Shown here one piece after another: positions 27,203 through 36,347 of a stretch of 64,000 nucleotides of DNA (the first letter of the stretch is position 1; each line of letters opens with the position of its first letter). The position numbers and the translations under genes were made by a program. The stretch is from Flammeovirgaceae bacterium BBD 1991-12 (GTDB taxonomy: Bacteria; Bacteroidota; Bacteroidia; Cytophagales; Cyclobacteriaceae): contig LYSV01000025.1 of NCBI GenBank assembly GCA_001657315.1, forward strand, positions 1-64,000, given 5' to 3'. The notes beneath the pieces were generated by a model. That model saw only the letters and a program-made list of their open reading frames with translations. It searched no databases and had not been told where the DNA came from.

Positions 27203-28861
27203 TTAATTCAATGGTTCAATTTCTACCAATACAAGGTTATAACCTCCTCTTGGATCCTCCTGGCTTACAACACCAGCACTGGAGGTGATCACACCTTTGC
27301 CAAACTGAACGTCATTTAATTCTCCTACTCTTCTAACGGAAGTATTATCATCTGCGGCACCAACGTTACCACCTGCTCCCTGTCTTGGAGCCTGGTCAGC
27401 ACCCATACCAACAGGCTGATCTACCTCTGTTCCGGCATCATACAGGTATGACTGGATGCTGTAATCGGTACCGGATTTTGGAGTACCATCAGTATTAAAC
27501 AGCTCCACACCATCATTATTGAAGCTGATGAACCAGTCGTTAGACTCGATGAACATAGTGGCAAATCCAAATTTATACCCAGGCTTGGCGGTAATGATAA
27601 AGGTCATTTCCTCACCTGGAAATACTGGCGCCATTTGATCTGCCGCTACGGCACTTATTCCATTATTGTTCAGGAAGCTCACCGCAGTGGCCGCACTGCC
27701 ATCTTCCGCCAACAGCTCCAACCCACTTCCATCTACAACCGCCTGTCCTTGAGTAAAAAGCGGATCAGATTCGGCACCAGGGAATACATAGGCTACTCCA
27801 GGAGCGAGGGGTGTATAAGAGGATGATAGCCTCAACGGCGCACCTGCACTACCTTGCTCGTTGAAGAAATCATACAGCACCATTGGGTTACCATCTTCGG
27901 CGATCTCCTTTATTCCATAACCCCGGTCTGGCTTTCCTGTTTTGAACAAAGGGTAATCCTGTGCATGTACCACGGCTAAACCAGGAGTGATCACAACTCC
28001 ACCGGCACCTCCGGCAATATTTGTAATGGTCACTTCGAATTCAGCAGTGACACCATCATATTCCAGGTATACGGAGATATACTCGGACACGTCACTTTCT
28101 ACCAACCTTACCCTGGTGTCATCATCATCCTGCCCATTGGCGTCATCAGGATCGACAGTAGCCCATGCAGCAGGATCCTCTTCTTCCGTACCGGAATCCC
28201 AAAGCATGATCTGACCGGTAATATTACCTTCAACAGGACTCCCATCTCCGTTAAAAAGCGTTATGCCATCTCCATCAGGAGCAAAGAACCAATCGTTAGA
28301 CATGGCCTGCATAGTAGCAAATGAAAGGTTGGTACCGGGTGTTGCCTTAAAACGGAACGTATAGCTTCCATCTACAGCAGGTATCGGACCTGCAGTAGCA
28401 GCACCATCAGGAGTGTTGAACACAACAGTACTCAAATAATTAATAATGTTGTGAACAGTGATCTTGAATGTAGTGGGATTATCAAGGGCATCATCACCGA
28501 CATTGACAACTACCAGGCCAGTTACAGTATTTTCACCATCACTGACAGTAACATTGAGATTAAATGAAATAGCAGATTCAAAATCGATGGCGTCCATACT
28601 ATTAATGGTAAGCTCACCTGTATTTTCATCCAATGCAAATGCATCTCCTGTGTTTCCACTGGCGATGGTAAAAGTTAATGTCCCGTTTTCCGGGTCACTG
28701 GCTGTCAGCATTCCCAATACCATTCCATTGGCAGCATTCTCCTGTACTGAAAATACTGAACCGGAAAAGCTTGGTGGCAAATTAACAGATTCATCATCAT
28801 CCTCACAACTGAATAACAGTGCCAGAGGAAGCAGCAGTAAAACTAATAGTGATCTTTTCAT
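27203..28861 (-). CDS. Lipoprotein with cadherin-like and two spondin domains
   Basis: A 552-residue lipoprotein. The signal peptide ends in the lipobox LLFSC (Cys19), followed by an acidic stretch. Residues ~28-125 form a cadherin-like repeat (FSVQENAANG, ASDPENGTLTFTI, FALDENTGELTI). Two spondin-N-type domains follow (~130-290 and ~295-530), each with the features F.ATM..SNDWFFAPD or F.SNDWFISFN, an acidic DDDDTRVR or DDNTSVRRV segment, and YDAGTE or WDSGTE. Spondin domains occur in surface adhesion proteins. It is probably exposed on the cell surface or in the periplasm and binds matrix or calcium. It is a single-gene transcript. Confidence 0.85.
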   Translation of the reverse strand: MKRSLLVLLLLPLALLFSCEDDDESVNLPPSFSGSVFSVQENAANGMVLGMLTASDPENGTLTFTIASGNTGDAFALDENTGELTINSMDAIDFESAISFNLNVTVSDGENTVTGLVVVNVGDDALDNPTTFKITVHNIINYLSTVVFNTPDGAATAGPIPAVDGSYTFRFKATPGTNLSFATMQAMSNDWFFAPDGDGITLFNGDGSPVEGNITGQIMLWDSGTEEEDPAAWATVDPDDANGQDDDDTRVRLVESDVSEYISVYLEYDGVTAEFEVTITNIAGGAGGVVITPGLAVVHAQDYPLFKTGKPDRGYGIKEIAEDGNPMVLYDFFNEQGSAGAPLRLSSSYTPLAPGVAYVFPGAESDPLFTQGQAVVDGSGLELLAEDGSAATAVSFLNNNGISAVAADQMAPVFPGEEMTFIITAKPGYKFGFATMFIESNDWFISFNNDGVELFNTDGTPKSGTDYSIQSYLYDAGTEVDQPVGMGADQAPRQGAGGNVGAADDNTSVRRVGELNDVQFGKGVITSSAGVVSQEDPRGGYNLVLVEIEPLN

Positions 28862-29014
28862 GAGTATTTGGTTTTATAAGGTTTATGACCTCAAAACTGA
28901 AATTCATATGTCACGAAATGATCACGAAAGTCTCACCACTTTATAAAGAATGGGGGATTATGGTCCAAACGCATGGAAATGTCATCTGGCTATCATTTTT
29001 CCATCACTGGCTTT

Positions 29015-29062
29015 TAGCACAGCGTAACTTAAACTTCTATATCCGGCAAGTTTGTAACTTGT
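29015..29062. repeat. 48-bp interspersed repeat, copy 2
   Basis: It aligns without gaps to 26013-26060. The 3' part forms a perfect hairpin, caagtt and aacttg with a 3-base loop. It lies just before the SnoaL-like gene. Confidence 0.6.
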
Positions 29063-29089
29063 TGTTGGACATGATCAGAAATAACAGAT

Positions 29090-29449
29090 ATGACTACAAA
29101 GACACTTGTAAACGATTGGTTTGATAAATGGGACAAGGGAGACTTTCCTGAACTGCCCATTGCTGAAAACTTTAGGCATACCAGCCCCTTCGGGACCATT
29201 GATGGGAAGAAAGCCTATCTGGATCTGGTGCGCGACAATAAGGACAAATTCCTTGGGTATACGTTTGAAATACACGATGGGATCTATGAAAAGGACCGGG
29301 CCTGTGTCCGTTATACAGCCAGACAGGGAGAAGATTTTAGGTTGGATGTAAGTGAATGGTATTACGTAAAAGGAAGCCTGATCGAAGAAATTGTAGCTTA
29401 CTACCACATAGGCGAGATCCGGCAAGAAAGAGAGCTTAGACGTAGCTGA
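29090..29449 (+). CDS. SnoaL/NTF2-like protein
   Basis: A 119-residue small cone-shaped alpha+beta fold of the SnoaL-like family. It has an N-terminal helix (LVNDWFDKWDKGDF), the segment NFRHTSPFGTIDGKKAYLDLV, then strands FEIHDGIYEKDRACVRY and SEWYYVKGSLIEEIVAYYH. Members act as isomerases, cyclases or ligand-binding proteins, and no catalytic set can be assigned here. There is no signal peptide. It is alone upstream of a Crp-like regulator in an accessory region. Confidence 0.78.
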   Translation: MTTKTLVNDWFDKWDKGDFPELPIAENFRHTSPFGTIDGKKAYLDLVRDNKDKFLGYTFEIHDGIYEKDRACVRYTARQGEDFRLDVSEWYYVKGSLIEEIVAYYHIGEIRQERELRRS

Positions 29450-29703
29450 ATCTGATCCGTTGTATAGCACCGGATCGAAACTGTCCATGAACAATGCAAA
29501 TAGTCTGTGAAAGGTCAGAATGGTTTAATTTGAAACTACCACACAAATCCGATACTTTCGCAGACATCAAAAAAATCCAAAGGCATGCACTGTATCTGAC
29601 ATGCAGATCCTACTAAATACAGAAGGCCATTGAACTAAAAAACCAGATCGTAGAGCATTTTGAAAGGTTCATTGAGGTAAACGACCGCCTCAGAACAGAG
29701 CTT

Positions 29704-30201
29704 ATGAACCGGGTAGGTATAGTCTCCTTCAAAAAAGGTGAGCTGGTCACAGACGCTGCCAGAGTGTGCCGGAAAAGCTATTTCATAAAGCAAGGCCTGC
29801 TGCGGACCTATTTTGTCAAGGATGGAAAGGAAATTTGCGAGTACTTTTCTTCTGAAAATGAGTGGGCAAACTCTCCCCGGAGCTGGAGAACAGGAAAACC
29901 GGACATATACTATGTTGATGCGATAGAAGATACCACAGCTCTTTGCCTGAAAGCGGATGACATGATCTATCTGTTTGACCATTTTCAGGAAATGGACCGG
30001 TATGGAAGGCTGTCCATGGCAACACTCCTTGACCATTTGATAGAACGAATAGCTTCATTCCGTTTTACTACCGCAAAAGAGAAATATGCTCACTTTAAAC
30101 GTACCTATCCCACCATCCATCATCGCATACCCCTGGGCATGGTGGCCTCCTACCTGGGGATAGCGCAGGAAACGCTCAGTCGGTTAAGGGCAAAAAAATG
30201 A
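29704..30201 (+). CDS. Crp/Fnr-family regulator with non-canonical or lost start
   Basis: The ATG at 29704 gives 165 residues: part of a cyclic-nucleotide-binding-like domain (FKKGELV, SYFIKQGLLRTYFVKDGKEICEYFSSENEW) and a C-terminal helix-turn-helix (IPLGMVASYLGIAQETLSRLRAKK). The frame continues upstream to 29617 and encodes the helix this family normally has (LKNQIVEHFERFIEVNDRLRTEL). No ATG, GTG, TTG or CTG precedes that helix; the only initiator-like codons are ATA at 29617 and ATT at 29629, after a stop at 29614. Either a rare start is used or the start has been lost by mutation. The regulator type is typical of Bacteroidota. Confidence 0.72.
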   Translation: MNRVGIVSFKKGELVTDAARVCRKSYFIKQGLLRTYFVKDGKEICEYFSSENEWANSPRSWRTGKPDIYYVDAIEDTTALCLKADDMIYLFDHFQEMDRYGRLSMATLLDHLIERIASFRFTTAKEKYAHFKRTYPTIHHRIPLGMVASYLGIAQETLSRLRAKK

Positions 30202-30322
30202 TTTTTTGATCCAGGTCAAAAGATTCTTCCGATTGAGCCTTTACTTTTGACTCATACAAGACTTCATAACTGAAGCACTAAAGCGCACTTATGAGGCCCG
30301 GTAAACTACTCAGAAAATAAAT

Positions 30323-30802
30323 ATGGAACCACGAATAGAAACATTGGAGGAGATTACGCTTGTAGGTAAAAAAGTGAGAATGTCGCTGGCGGGCAACAGA
30401 ACGGCAGAATTGTGGCGAAGCTTTATGCAAAACCGGACCACTATCAAAAACAACGTCGGCTCTGACCTGTATTCCGTGGAGGTTTATGATGATCTGATAT
30501 TTTTCAATCACTACGATCCCACTAGGGAATTCGAAAAGTGGGCCGCAATCCGGGTTACAGACTTCGATTCAGTTTCTGATGAAATGGAGTCACTTGTGAT
30601 CCCCAGAGGACTTTATGCCGTCTTTCATTACAGGGGAAAGGCAAGTGAAGCACAGGAAACGTATCAGTACATCTACGGAAGCTGGCTCCCGGACTCTGTG
30701 TATGAACTGGACCTCCGGCCTCATTTCGCCCTGATGGGTGAAAAGTACAGGCATGAAGATCCCGGCTCAGAGGAGGAACTATGGATCCCCATAAGGGAAT
30801 GA
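30323..30802 (+). CDS. GyrI-like small-molecule-binding domain protein
   Basis: A 159-residue stand-alone effector-binding domain of the GyrI/AraC type. It shows two SHS2-like halves, with LVGKKVRMSLAGNRTAELWRSFM at the start, SVEVYDDL, an AAIRV strand with a following acidic stretch, IPRGLYAVFHYRG, and a C-terminal RPHFALMGEKY. Such proteins bind drugs or other hydrophobic compounds, or inhibit DNA gyrase. No DNA-binding domain is attached. The position after the Crp-like regulator may be functional but the 121-base gap is not compelling. Confidence 0.8.
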   Translation: MEPRIETLEEITLVGKKVRMSLAGNRTAELWRSFMQNRTTIKNNVGSDLYSVEVYDDLIFFNHYDPTREFEKWAAIRVTDFDSVSDEMESLVIPRGLYAVFHYRGKASEAQETYQYIYGSWLPDSVYELDLRPHFALMGEKYRHEDPGSEEELWIPIRE

Positions 30803-30920
30803 CGAAGTAGCGAGCTCCTGAGCGGGAAGGTTGCTGAAAAATAAGCCTTGCATCTAAAGTCTTCGTGCAACCTTTCCTGTTGGCTGTACATCCAGAGAGA
30901 CAACCAAAAACTTTATCAGG

Positions 30921-31379
30921 ATGACCGAAACTCAAACCGTAGCCGTTGGATCCGGCCGGGGCCAGAGCGAAAGTGCAGAGCTTTCAAAAGTACGCCTCAC
31001 TTTAATGCGCGGGCTTTATTTTCTGAATTTCATAAGTCTGGCTTTTGATAACTGGACCATCGTATTCTTCCCTGACGAGCAAATGGGGGTGCTATCAGGT
31101 GTGGCAATCAGTTTCTGGGCGTCCTTTTCTCTGCTGATGTTGATCGGCGTGAGGTTTCCGGTCAGCATGTTGCCACTTTTATTATTGCAGTTTCTCTACA
31201 AATCCTGCTGGATCACAGGCACATACCTTCCTGCCAGCTCGGCAGGTCTTTTGGATGCCGATCTGCAGTCCTTCTTCTGGGTTTGCATAGCCGGAATAGT
31301 ACTTAACCTGTTCATTATTCCCTGGTCATTTGTATACACGGGATACCTGAAAGATTTTTTCAAGTTGAGATCATTGTGA
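30921..31379 (+). CDS. Hypothetical four-helix membrane protein
   Basis: A 152-residue protein with four predicted membrane segments at about residues 28-48, 55-75, 78-98 and 118-138. The hydrophilic N-terminus is short and the C-terminus basic. No family was recognised, though the pattern of a conserved NW..VF and a WITGTY loop is seen in small uncharacterised Bacteroidota proteins. No partner gene is obvious. Confidence 0.65.
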   Translation: MTETQTVAVGSGRGQSESAELSKVRLTLMRGLYFLNFISLAFDNWTIVFFPDEQMGVLSGVAISFWASFSLLMLIGVRFPVSMLPLLLLQFLYKSCWITGTYLPASSAGLLDADLQSFFWVCIAGIVLNLFIIPWSFVYTGYLKDFFKLRSL

Positions 31380-31757
31380 TTTCTACAGTGTGGGTCCAAC
31401 TACGTTCAGGAAAAAGATATAATCTGGAAGCGACTCATTGCGTAATTTGCTTACACATGGGAAAAACAAATATGCTTCTGTCAACGGCTCTTTTGCTGGC
31501 ATTGAATCCAGCCGGTCACCCTCAGGACGTTGGATCTGTGACAGGGTTAGCGTATGGCAATAATACGGTGAGATTCAGGTTTTTAAAACTTCATGACCTC
31601 TCGAGAAATGGATTTGCCGAACAAAAGGACAGAAGCAAAAGAATAGTATCGATCTACAGGTCAGTCAGAAAAGAATTAGTGACTGGTTTGATAGAAGCTC
31701 TGTATTCCTTCCCAATATTACACACAGATACAAAATCGCCACAAGAAGAATTGAAAT
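31380..31757. other. Intergenic gap
   Basis: A 144-codon open frame crosses this gap and runs into the nitrilase gene, but its product has no recognisable domain and low-quality composition, so I do not call it. No clear regulatory element was seen. Confidence 0.4.
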
Positions 31758-32708
31758 ATGAATCTAGCAGTTGCCCAATTTCAACCAAAGGACGGAGACA
31801 AAACCTATAACTTATCGATTATCCGCAATCTTACCAAACAGGCAAAGGTCAAAGGCGCGGACTTAATAAGTTTTCACGAGATGTCAATTACCGCCTACAC
31901 CTTTACCAGGAATTTAAGCCTTAATGAAATAACGGACCTGGCGGAGGACGTACCGAATGGAAAAAGCACGCAGGAATTGATCAATATTTCCAGGGAATTT
32001 GGTATACCCATATTGGCAGGCCTTGTCGAAAAAGCGCAAGGGAAAATTTTCAATACCTATCTATGCGTAACAAAAGACGGAGTGGTTGCGAGGTATCGGA
32101 AAATACATCCCTTCATAAGCAAATATATGTCCGCTGGGAACGAATATTGCGTATTCGACCTGCTTGGATGGAAATGCGGAATACTAATATGTTATGATAA
32201 CAATGTAATTGAAAATGTGAGAGCTACAAGCCTCTTGGGAGCGGAACTGATTTTCGCGCCTCATGTCACAGGTTGTACTCCATCCACCATGCCCGGACGG
32301 GATTATGTAGATGACAAGTTTTGGCAAAATCGAAAAACTGATCCTGTTTCCCTGCGGTTGGAGTTTGACGGCCCCAAAGGCAGGCGTTGGTTAATGCGTT
32401 GGTTGCCCGCAAGAGCCTATGACAATGGAGTTTACTATGCATTTACCAATCCGATTGGCTATGATGGTGAGCACCTGAAAAACGGAAATTCAATGATAAT
32501 CGACCCATATGGTGAAGTTTTATCCGAAGTGAGATCCTTTGAGAACGACATAACCATTTCGAAAATCACCAAAGAGAAAATACAACTGTCCGGAGGGTGG
32601 CGGTATAAAAATGCCAGAAGACCTGAACTCTACAAGGATATACTTGGCGGAAATCATAAATCTGATACAACCCCCGTATGGATGACAGAAAAGACGGCAA
32701 AGTATTGA
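31758..32708 (+). CDS. Carbon-nitrogen hydrolase (nitrilase superfamily)
   Basis: A 316-residue cytoplasmic amidase/nitrilase-fold protein. The catalytic triad is complete: Glu41 (SFHEMSI), Lys115 (RYRKIHPF) and Cys145 (LICYDNN). It hydrolyses a C-N bond of an amide, carbamoyl compound or nitrile. The DNN after the cysteine and the insertion with DKFWQNRKTDP near residue 185 are typical of a branch of unknown substrate. It is not clearly operonic with its neighbours. Confidence 0.88.
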   Translation: MNLAVAQFQPKDGDKTYNLSIIRNLTKQAKVKGADLISFHEMSITAYTFTRNLSLNEITDLAEDVPNGKSTQELINISREFGIPILAGLVEKAQGKIFNTYLCVTKDGVVARYRKIHPFISKYMSAGNEYCVFDLLGWKCGILICYDNNVIENVRATSLLGAELIFAPHVTGCTPSTMPGRDYVDDKFWQNRKTDPVSLRLEFDGPKGRRWLMRWLPARAYDNGVYYAFTNPIGYDGEHLKNGNSMIIDPYGEVLSEVRSFENDITISKITKEKIQLSGGWRYKNARRPELYKDILGGNHKSDTTPVWMTEKTAKY

Positions 32709-32834
32709 GAAACGTCTGTGCCGGATATGGAGTTCCAGAAATAATAAATAGTAAAATGGTATACCATCATATTTCTTCTGGCTGTTAACAGCAAAGGACA
32801 ACACTGTCCCTTTGATTATGCTCATATAATCGTA

Positions 32835-33215
32835 TTGCATGTTAATTCCGGCAACCATCTAAATACCATTCCAAATTTGGAAATTACCTTGCTGGATTCT
32901 GTTGGAAGAGTGGCTACCAGGAAAAATAGCATACCCGGCAAACTGGTGACGGATACTTTGAAGTTTTGGCAAAATCCTGTTTTAATCACATACAGTGGTA
33001 TAATCGATAATGAAAACCCAATGAATACCTTGAAGGTCAGGTTTTGGTTTGCCAGAGACAATTATGTTCTGGTAACAACGTGGGATGTATACGGCGCAAC
33101 GAAAACAAAGATAGACGACATTGACGGAGAAAAGAACGGCGGCCATTTTGAAACCACCCTTGTTGATCTGACCAAAGATGATATTCATTGTTTATGTACA
33201 GATCAGAGCAGTTAG
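32835..33215 (+). CDS. Hypothetical exported protein with missing conventional start
   Basis: The TTG at 32835 gives 126 residues with no recognisable family. The frame is open upstream to 32748, and the extra residues (VKWYTIIFLLAVNSKGQ, then HCPFDYA) read as a signal peptide leading into the mature protein, so the true N-terminus is probably there. The only initiator-like codons at that point are ATA 32748 and GTA 32751, directly after a stop at 32745. Either a rare start is used or the gene has lost its start. It is beta-rich with a DVYGATKTKIDD segment and was probably exported. Confidence 0.5.
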   Translation: MHVNSGNHLNTIPNLEITLLDSVGRVATRKNSIPGKLVTDTLKFWQNPVLITYSGIIDNENPMNTLKVRFWFARDNYVLVTTWDVYGATKTKIDDIDGEKNGGHFETTLVDLTKDDIHCLCTDQSS

Positions 33216-33387
33216 TACTATGGAGAAGAGGGTGGACTTGTAAAAAACTACAGCCCTGTCACAATAACGATGGAAGAATGATATGCCAGCAATCGCTAAA
33301 AATTCAGGTATAACAAGTCATTGGTTTTTCAGGATATTCTTGTTGTTTTTTGAAGCAGGTTTACAAGGCCAGGTCTCACATTACCGG

Positions 33388-35949
33388 CTAAGAGAACAAG
33401 GACCGTTTGGTGTCTGATCGTGTCAATAATTCCTGAAAAGGAACATCAAAATCCAATCCCATTAAATTTCTATATTCCACACAAAATGAATCGTACGCAT
33501 GTTTGGCTTGTCCTTTTTTCCCGGAATTGTAAAGAGCCGAACATTTGATAGCAATGGCTTCATCATTTATAGTATCATATTTTAGCAAGCATGTGGCCAT
33601 GCGGTAAAGCAGGTCATAGTCGGGTTTCCTTTCATATATATGATCAGCCCGTGAAAGAAATACTTCAATTAAAAGATTTGAAAAGTCTTCCTTGAATACA
33701 TCTATCCATTCATTTTGAATATCGGGGAGCAACCTTCCGGCAGAAGCGATCGTAATAATCCGGTGAATTTCATTTTCGGATGATAACGTTGATTGGTGTG
33801 TTTTTTCGAGTAAATACATGACTTCCATGTAATCGCAATATATCTCCGGTTGGAGGTTGATTTTCCAGAAAGCGCCTTCCTTTAATAATTCTACATGACC
33901 CACACTTTCAAGCAATGGGCGGAGTTTGCTCATATTCACATTCCGGTTGTTCCGGGCGCTATCACCTGATTTATCAGACCACAGTGTTTCATTGAGCAAT
34001 TGTGAGGACACTCCTTTCTCATTTTTAAAAGAGTTCAGGAATATCAATAGAAATAACTCCTTCAGTGTAGGAGTAAAATGAGGGGTAATATCCTGGCCGG
34101 ATTTATCAAAAACCTGGAACCCTGCAAATAAATGGAAGGCCGGGAATTTTTGTCTTTGCATTGATTTTTGCGAACTGAAATTGGGATCGTAACTGACTGC
34201 CAGGGCTACTTCGGGAGGTGTGGAGATCTTTCGCTTCATTTTCTTCCTTCCCCAAAAAACAGATATTGTCAGGGTAGCCACTAATGATAGAGAAATCAGG
34301 ATCCAAAACCCTGCCCCATGATTGAGTAAAGCCTCTTCCTGGTAAACCTGCCCGGCCAATAAAGGCGGCCATGCCAATGAATAAAGGTTCATCTCGGAGT
34401 CATAGACCGTAATAGCGATCAGTTCAGACTTCATTTTGTTCATGTAGAGATGGCACCAGGATTCCGTATCGAGAAATTTATAGGGTATGGAATCTCCAAA
34501 TACTTGTTCTTCAGGAGCATCAAGCCCAAAGCTGACAAGCTTCAGTGAGGTGTCGAAATAACTGCTCTTATATAATAAAGTAAGAAATTTTCCCGAAGCC
34601 GTATCAAACAGTAAATTATTGCAAGGCACTAAACCTGAAGTATTTTCACCGGACCAGCGTTTGTCAACAGACAGGTCTTTAAGATCAACCGTATACAGAT
34701 CGTAGTGGAATTCCGGTGAAAGTTCCTGCCTCCCCGATTTACTTCCGTAGCCGCCAAAAATCAAAACTTTACTTTTATCAAGAAATCCTGTGCTGCTTAA
34801 GTATCTGGGAGAAATTTTTTTACTTACATTGAGCTTTTCCCAGGATCCTTTTTGAGGATGAAAACGACTAAACAAGCTTTTATAGGTGTAATGACCGTAT
34901 CCCCCGAAAGTGATTAAGGAGGAATCAATCGGTGAAATAAATTTGGTATGATGCCATAAATCCGGTTCTGCGCAACTGGTATCGGATTCAGACCATTTCC
35001 GGGTAGCAAAATCAAACTTGTTCAGATAATTCTTATCAAAGTCATAGGACCAGAGCTCGTTGGAATAGGCATTATAAAAAATATGATTGTTCAGACAGTG
35101 AAAGGGTGTACCGCTCAGATATTCGAGCGTATCTAACTTGTTGGAATCAGTAGAATAAATATAGACTACCTCATTATCTACAAAAAAGACCTCTCCGGTG
35201 GAATTATTTTGTGTTACGCCAATTAAGGTATTGAACTTTATTTTTCTCCGGTGATGCCATTGGATGTGCCTGTCGATCGACCAGGATGGGTTCAAAACCT
35301 TAGCCGGAGCCTGGGCCACCTCATCATAAACATTCTTCCCCCCATGTCTGGACAATTTCCAGTGTCTGTAAAGCTTTTGATTATCATCGTACAGGCGGAT
35401 GTCTTTCAAAGTCATCGGAGCTACATCCGAGTTTAGAAATGAAGCATAATTACAAACACCAAAAACGATACTCAGATGGGATAGATCCAACTCACCACCA
35501 AATGGCATCGCTCTTTCATAATTGTTCAACGAAAGGGATATTAGTTCATTTTGTGGATCGATGTGAAACTTAACTTTCATCCATTGATCGAACGTACCGT
35601 TTGGGATATCTTTCCACTGGTACGAAATGAGGGTGGTATCTTTTAATATCAACCAAAAATTAATGGAATCCGCACCAAGATTGGAAACAAAATCAATATT
35701 ATTTTTTTTATCGATCATACGGAACACATAGCCGTAATAGCCGTCGCCCGGTCTGAAGTTTACATCAAATGTTAAGGTAAAACCTTTGGAAAGGTTAAAA
35801 GCCCTATCTGCTGTAAGGTTAAGTGAAGTACGTTTGTCCTTATTGACTTCATGTGAAGAAAAATAAAGCCCTGACAATGGGCTTTTCTGGGCTATAAGGG
35901 TGTCAGAGATAAAAAACACAATGATTGGAAAAAGTACTTTTATTTTCAT
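33388..35949 (-). CDS. Transmembrane one-component regulator: LamG-like, kelch, TM, winged helix and BTAD
   Basis: An 853-residue protein. A signal peptide (1-20) is followed by a LamG/concanavalin-like domain (~22-205), a kelch-type beta-propeller region (~235-535, with repeated LITFGGYG and VLIFGGYGSKSG), one transmembrane helix (~546-565), and a cytoplasmic part with a winged helix (~625-705, LSNSFK...NVNMSKLRPLLESVG in outline) and a BTAD-like helical domain (~715-845, ending AKHAYDSFCVEYRNLMGL). The layout is a sensor that binds glycan outside and activates transcription inside, similar to SARP activators. It is divergent from the GH92/SusCD locus and is the likely regulator of the direct-repeat arrays there. 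Confidence 0.8.
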   Translation of the reverse strand: MKIKVLFPIIVFFISDTLIAQKSPLSGLYFSSHEVNKDKRTSLNLTADRAFNLSKGFTLTFDVNFRPGDGYYGYVFRMIDKKNNIDFVSNLGADSINFWLILKDTTLISYQWKDIPNGTFDQWMKVKFHIDPQNELISLSLNNYERAMPFGGELDLSHLSIVFGVCNYASFLNSDVAPMTLKDIRLYDDNQKLYRHWKLSRHGGKNVYDEVAQAPAKVLNPSWSIDRHIQWHHRRKIKFNTLIGVTQNNSTGEVFFVDNEVVYIYSTDSNKLDTLEYLSGTPFHCLNNHIFYNAYSNELWSYDFDKNYLNKFDFATRKWSESDTSCAEPDLWHHTKFISPIDSSLITFGGYGHYTYKSLFSRFHPQKGSWEKLNVSKKISPRYLSSTGFLDKSKVLIFGGYGSKSGRQELSPEFHYDLYTVDLKDLSVDKRWSGENTSGLVPCNNLLFDTASGKFLTLLYKSSYFDTSLKLVSFGLDAPEEQVFGDSIPYKFLDTESWCHLYMNKMKSELIAITVYDSEMNLYSLAWPPLLAGQVYQEEALLNHGAGFWILISLSLVATLTISVFWGRKKMKRKISTPPEVALAVSYDPNFSSQKSMQRQKFPAFHLFAGFQVFDKSGQDITPHFTPTLKELFLLIFLNSFKNEKGVSSQLLNETLWSDKSGDSARNNRNVNMSKLRPLLESVGHVELLKEGAFWKINLQPEIYCDYMEVMYLLEKTHQSTLSSENEIHRIITIASAGRLLPDIQNEWIDVFKEDFSNLLIEVFLSRADHIYERKPDYDLLYRMATCLLKYDTINDEAIAIKCSALYNSGKKGQAKHAYDSFCVEYRNLMGLDFDVPFQELLTRSDTKRSLFS

Positions 35950-35980
35950 GACGGATCGGGTCTTGTGCTCTGAAAATGAT

Positions 35981-35994
35981 TGAAAAATTTTTCA
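35981..35994. promoter_or_regulatory. Palindrome upstream of the PUL regulator
   Basis: A perfect 14-bp palindrome tgaaaaa/tttttca lies 31 bases before the regulator start, preceded 10 bases earlier by another tgaaaa. It could be an autoregulatory site. The rest of 35995-36270 is AT-rich with no gene. Confidence 0.3.
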
Positions 35995-36270
35995 GATGAT
36001 AGATTGCTGTTAAAAACCCCTGTTTCCAATGTTGGTAAAATGAATATAAAAGTTATATCCATGAAAAGCAATACGTGATTGGTACTTGTTTTTTGATCTG
36101 CTGAAAAGGAATATTACGACACGCCGTTATCTTTTATTTATCCTGTTTTATGTTGTAATCGACTTATTCACAGCCTGATACAACTCCTTTCCTCCCTGAA
36201 TACTGGCTCAAAATAATTTGAAAAAGATAGCATAGCTTTCCGGGCATTTTTTTAAAAAAAAGGCCAAAAA

Positions 36271-36325
36271 TGAACATTAACTGAAAATTAGGCGAAAAAC
36301 AGGCTTTCGTTAATTGAATATTAAC
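36271..36325 (+). promoter_or_regulatory. Array of 11-bp phased direct repeats upstream of GH92
   Basis: Five consecutive 11-base units: tgaacattaac (36271), tgaaaattagg (36282), cgaaaaacagg (36293), ctttcgttaat (36304), tgaatattaac (36315). Units 1, 2 and 5 are clear repeats; 3 and 4 are degenerate, but their degenerate forms recur at the same positions upstream of susC. The last unit begins 33 bases before the TAnnTTTG box at 36348. No TTG is present at -33, so an activator is probably required. Confidence 0.7.
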
Positions 36326-36347
36326 TCTTTTTTAATAGGGTCCGCCC

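Noticed and set aside
29601-29633. Short frame from ATG 29601 as the start of the Crp-like gene
   Set aside because: It is in another frame and stops at 29631-29633; it would need an indel to join the regulator.
31376-31810. Open frame of 144 codons before the nitrilase gene
   Set aside because: No recognisable domain or signal, unusual composition, and overlap with the well-supported nitrilase.
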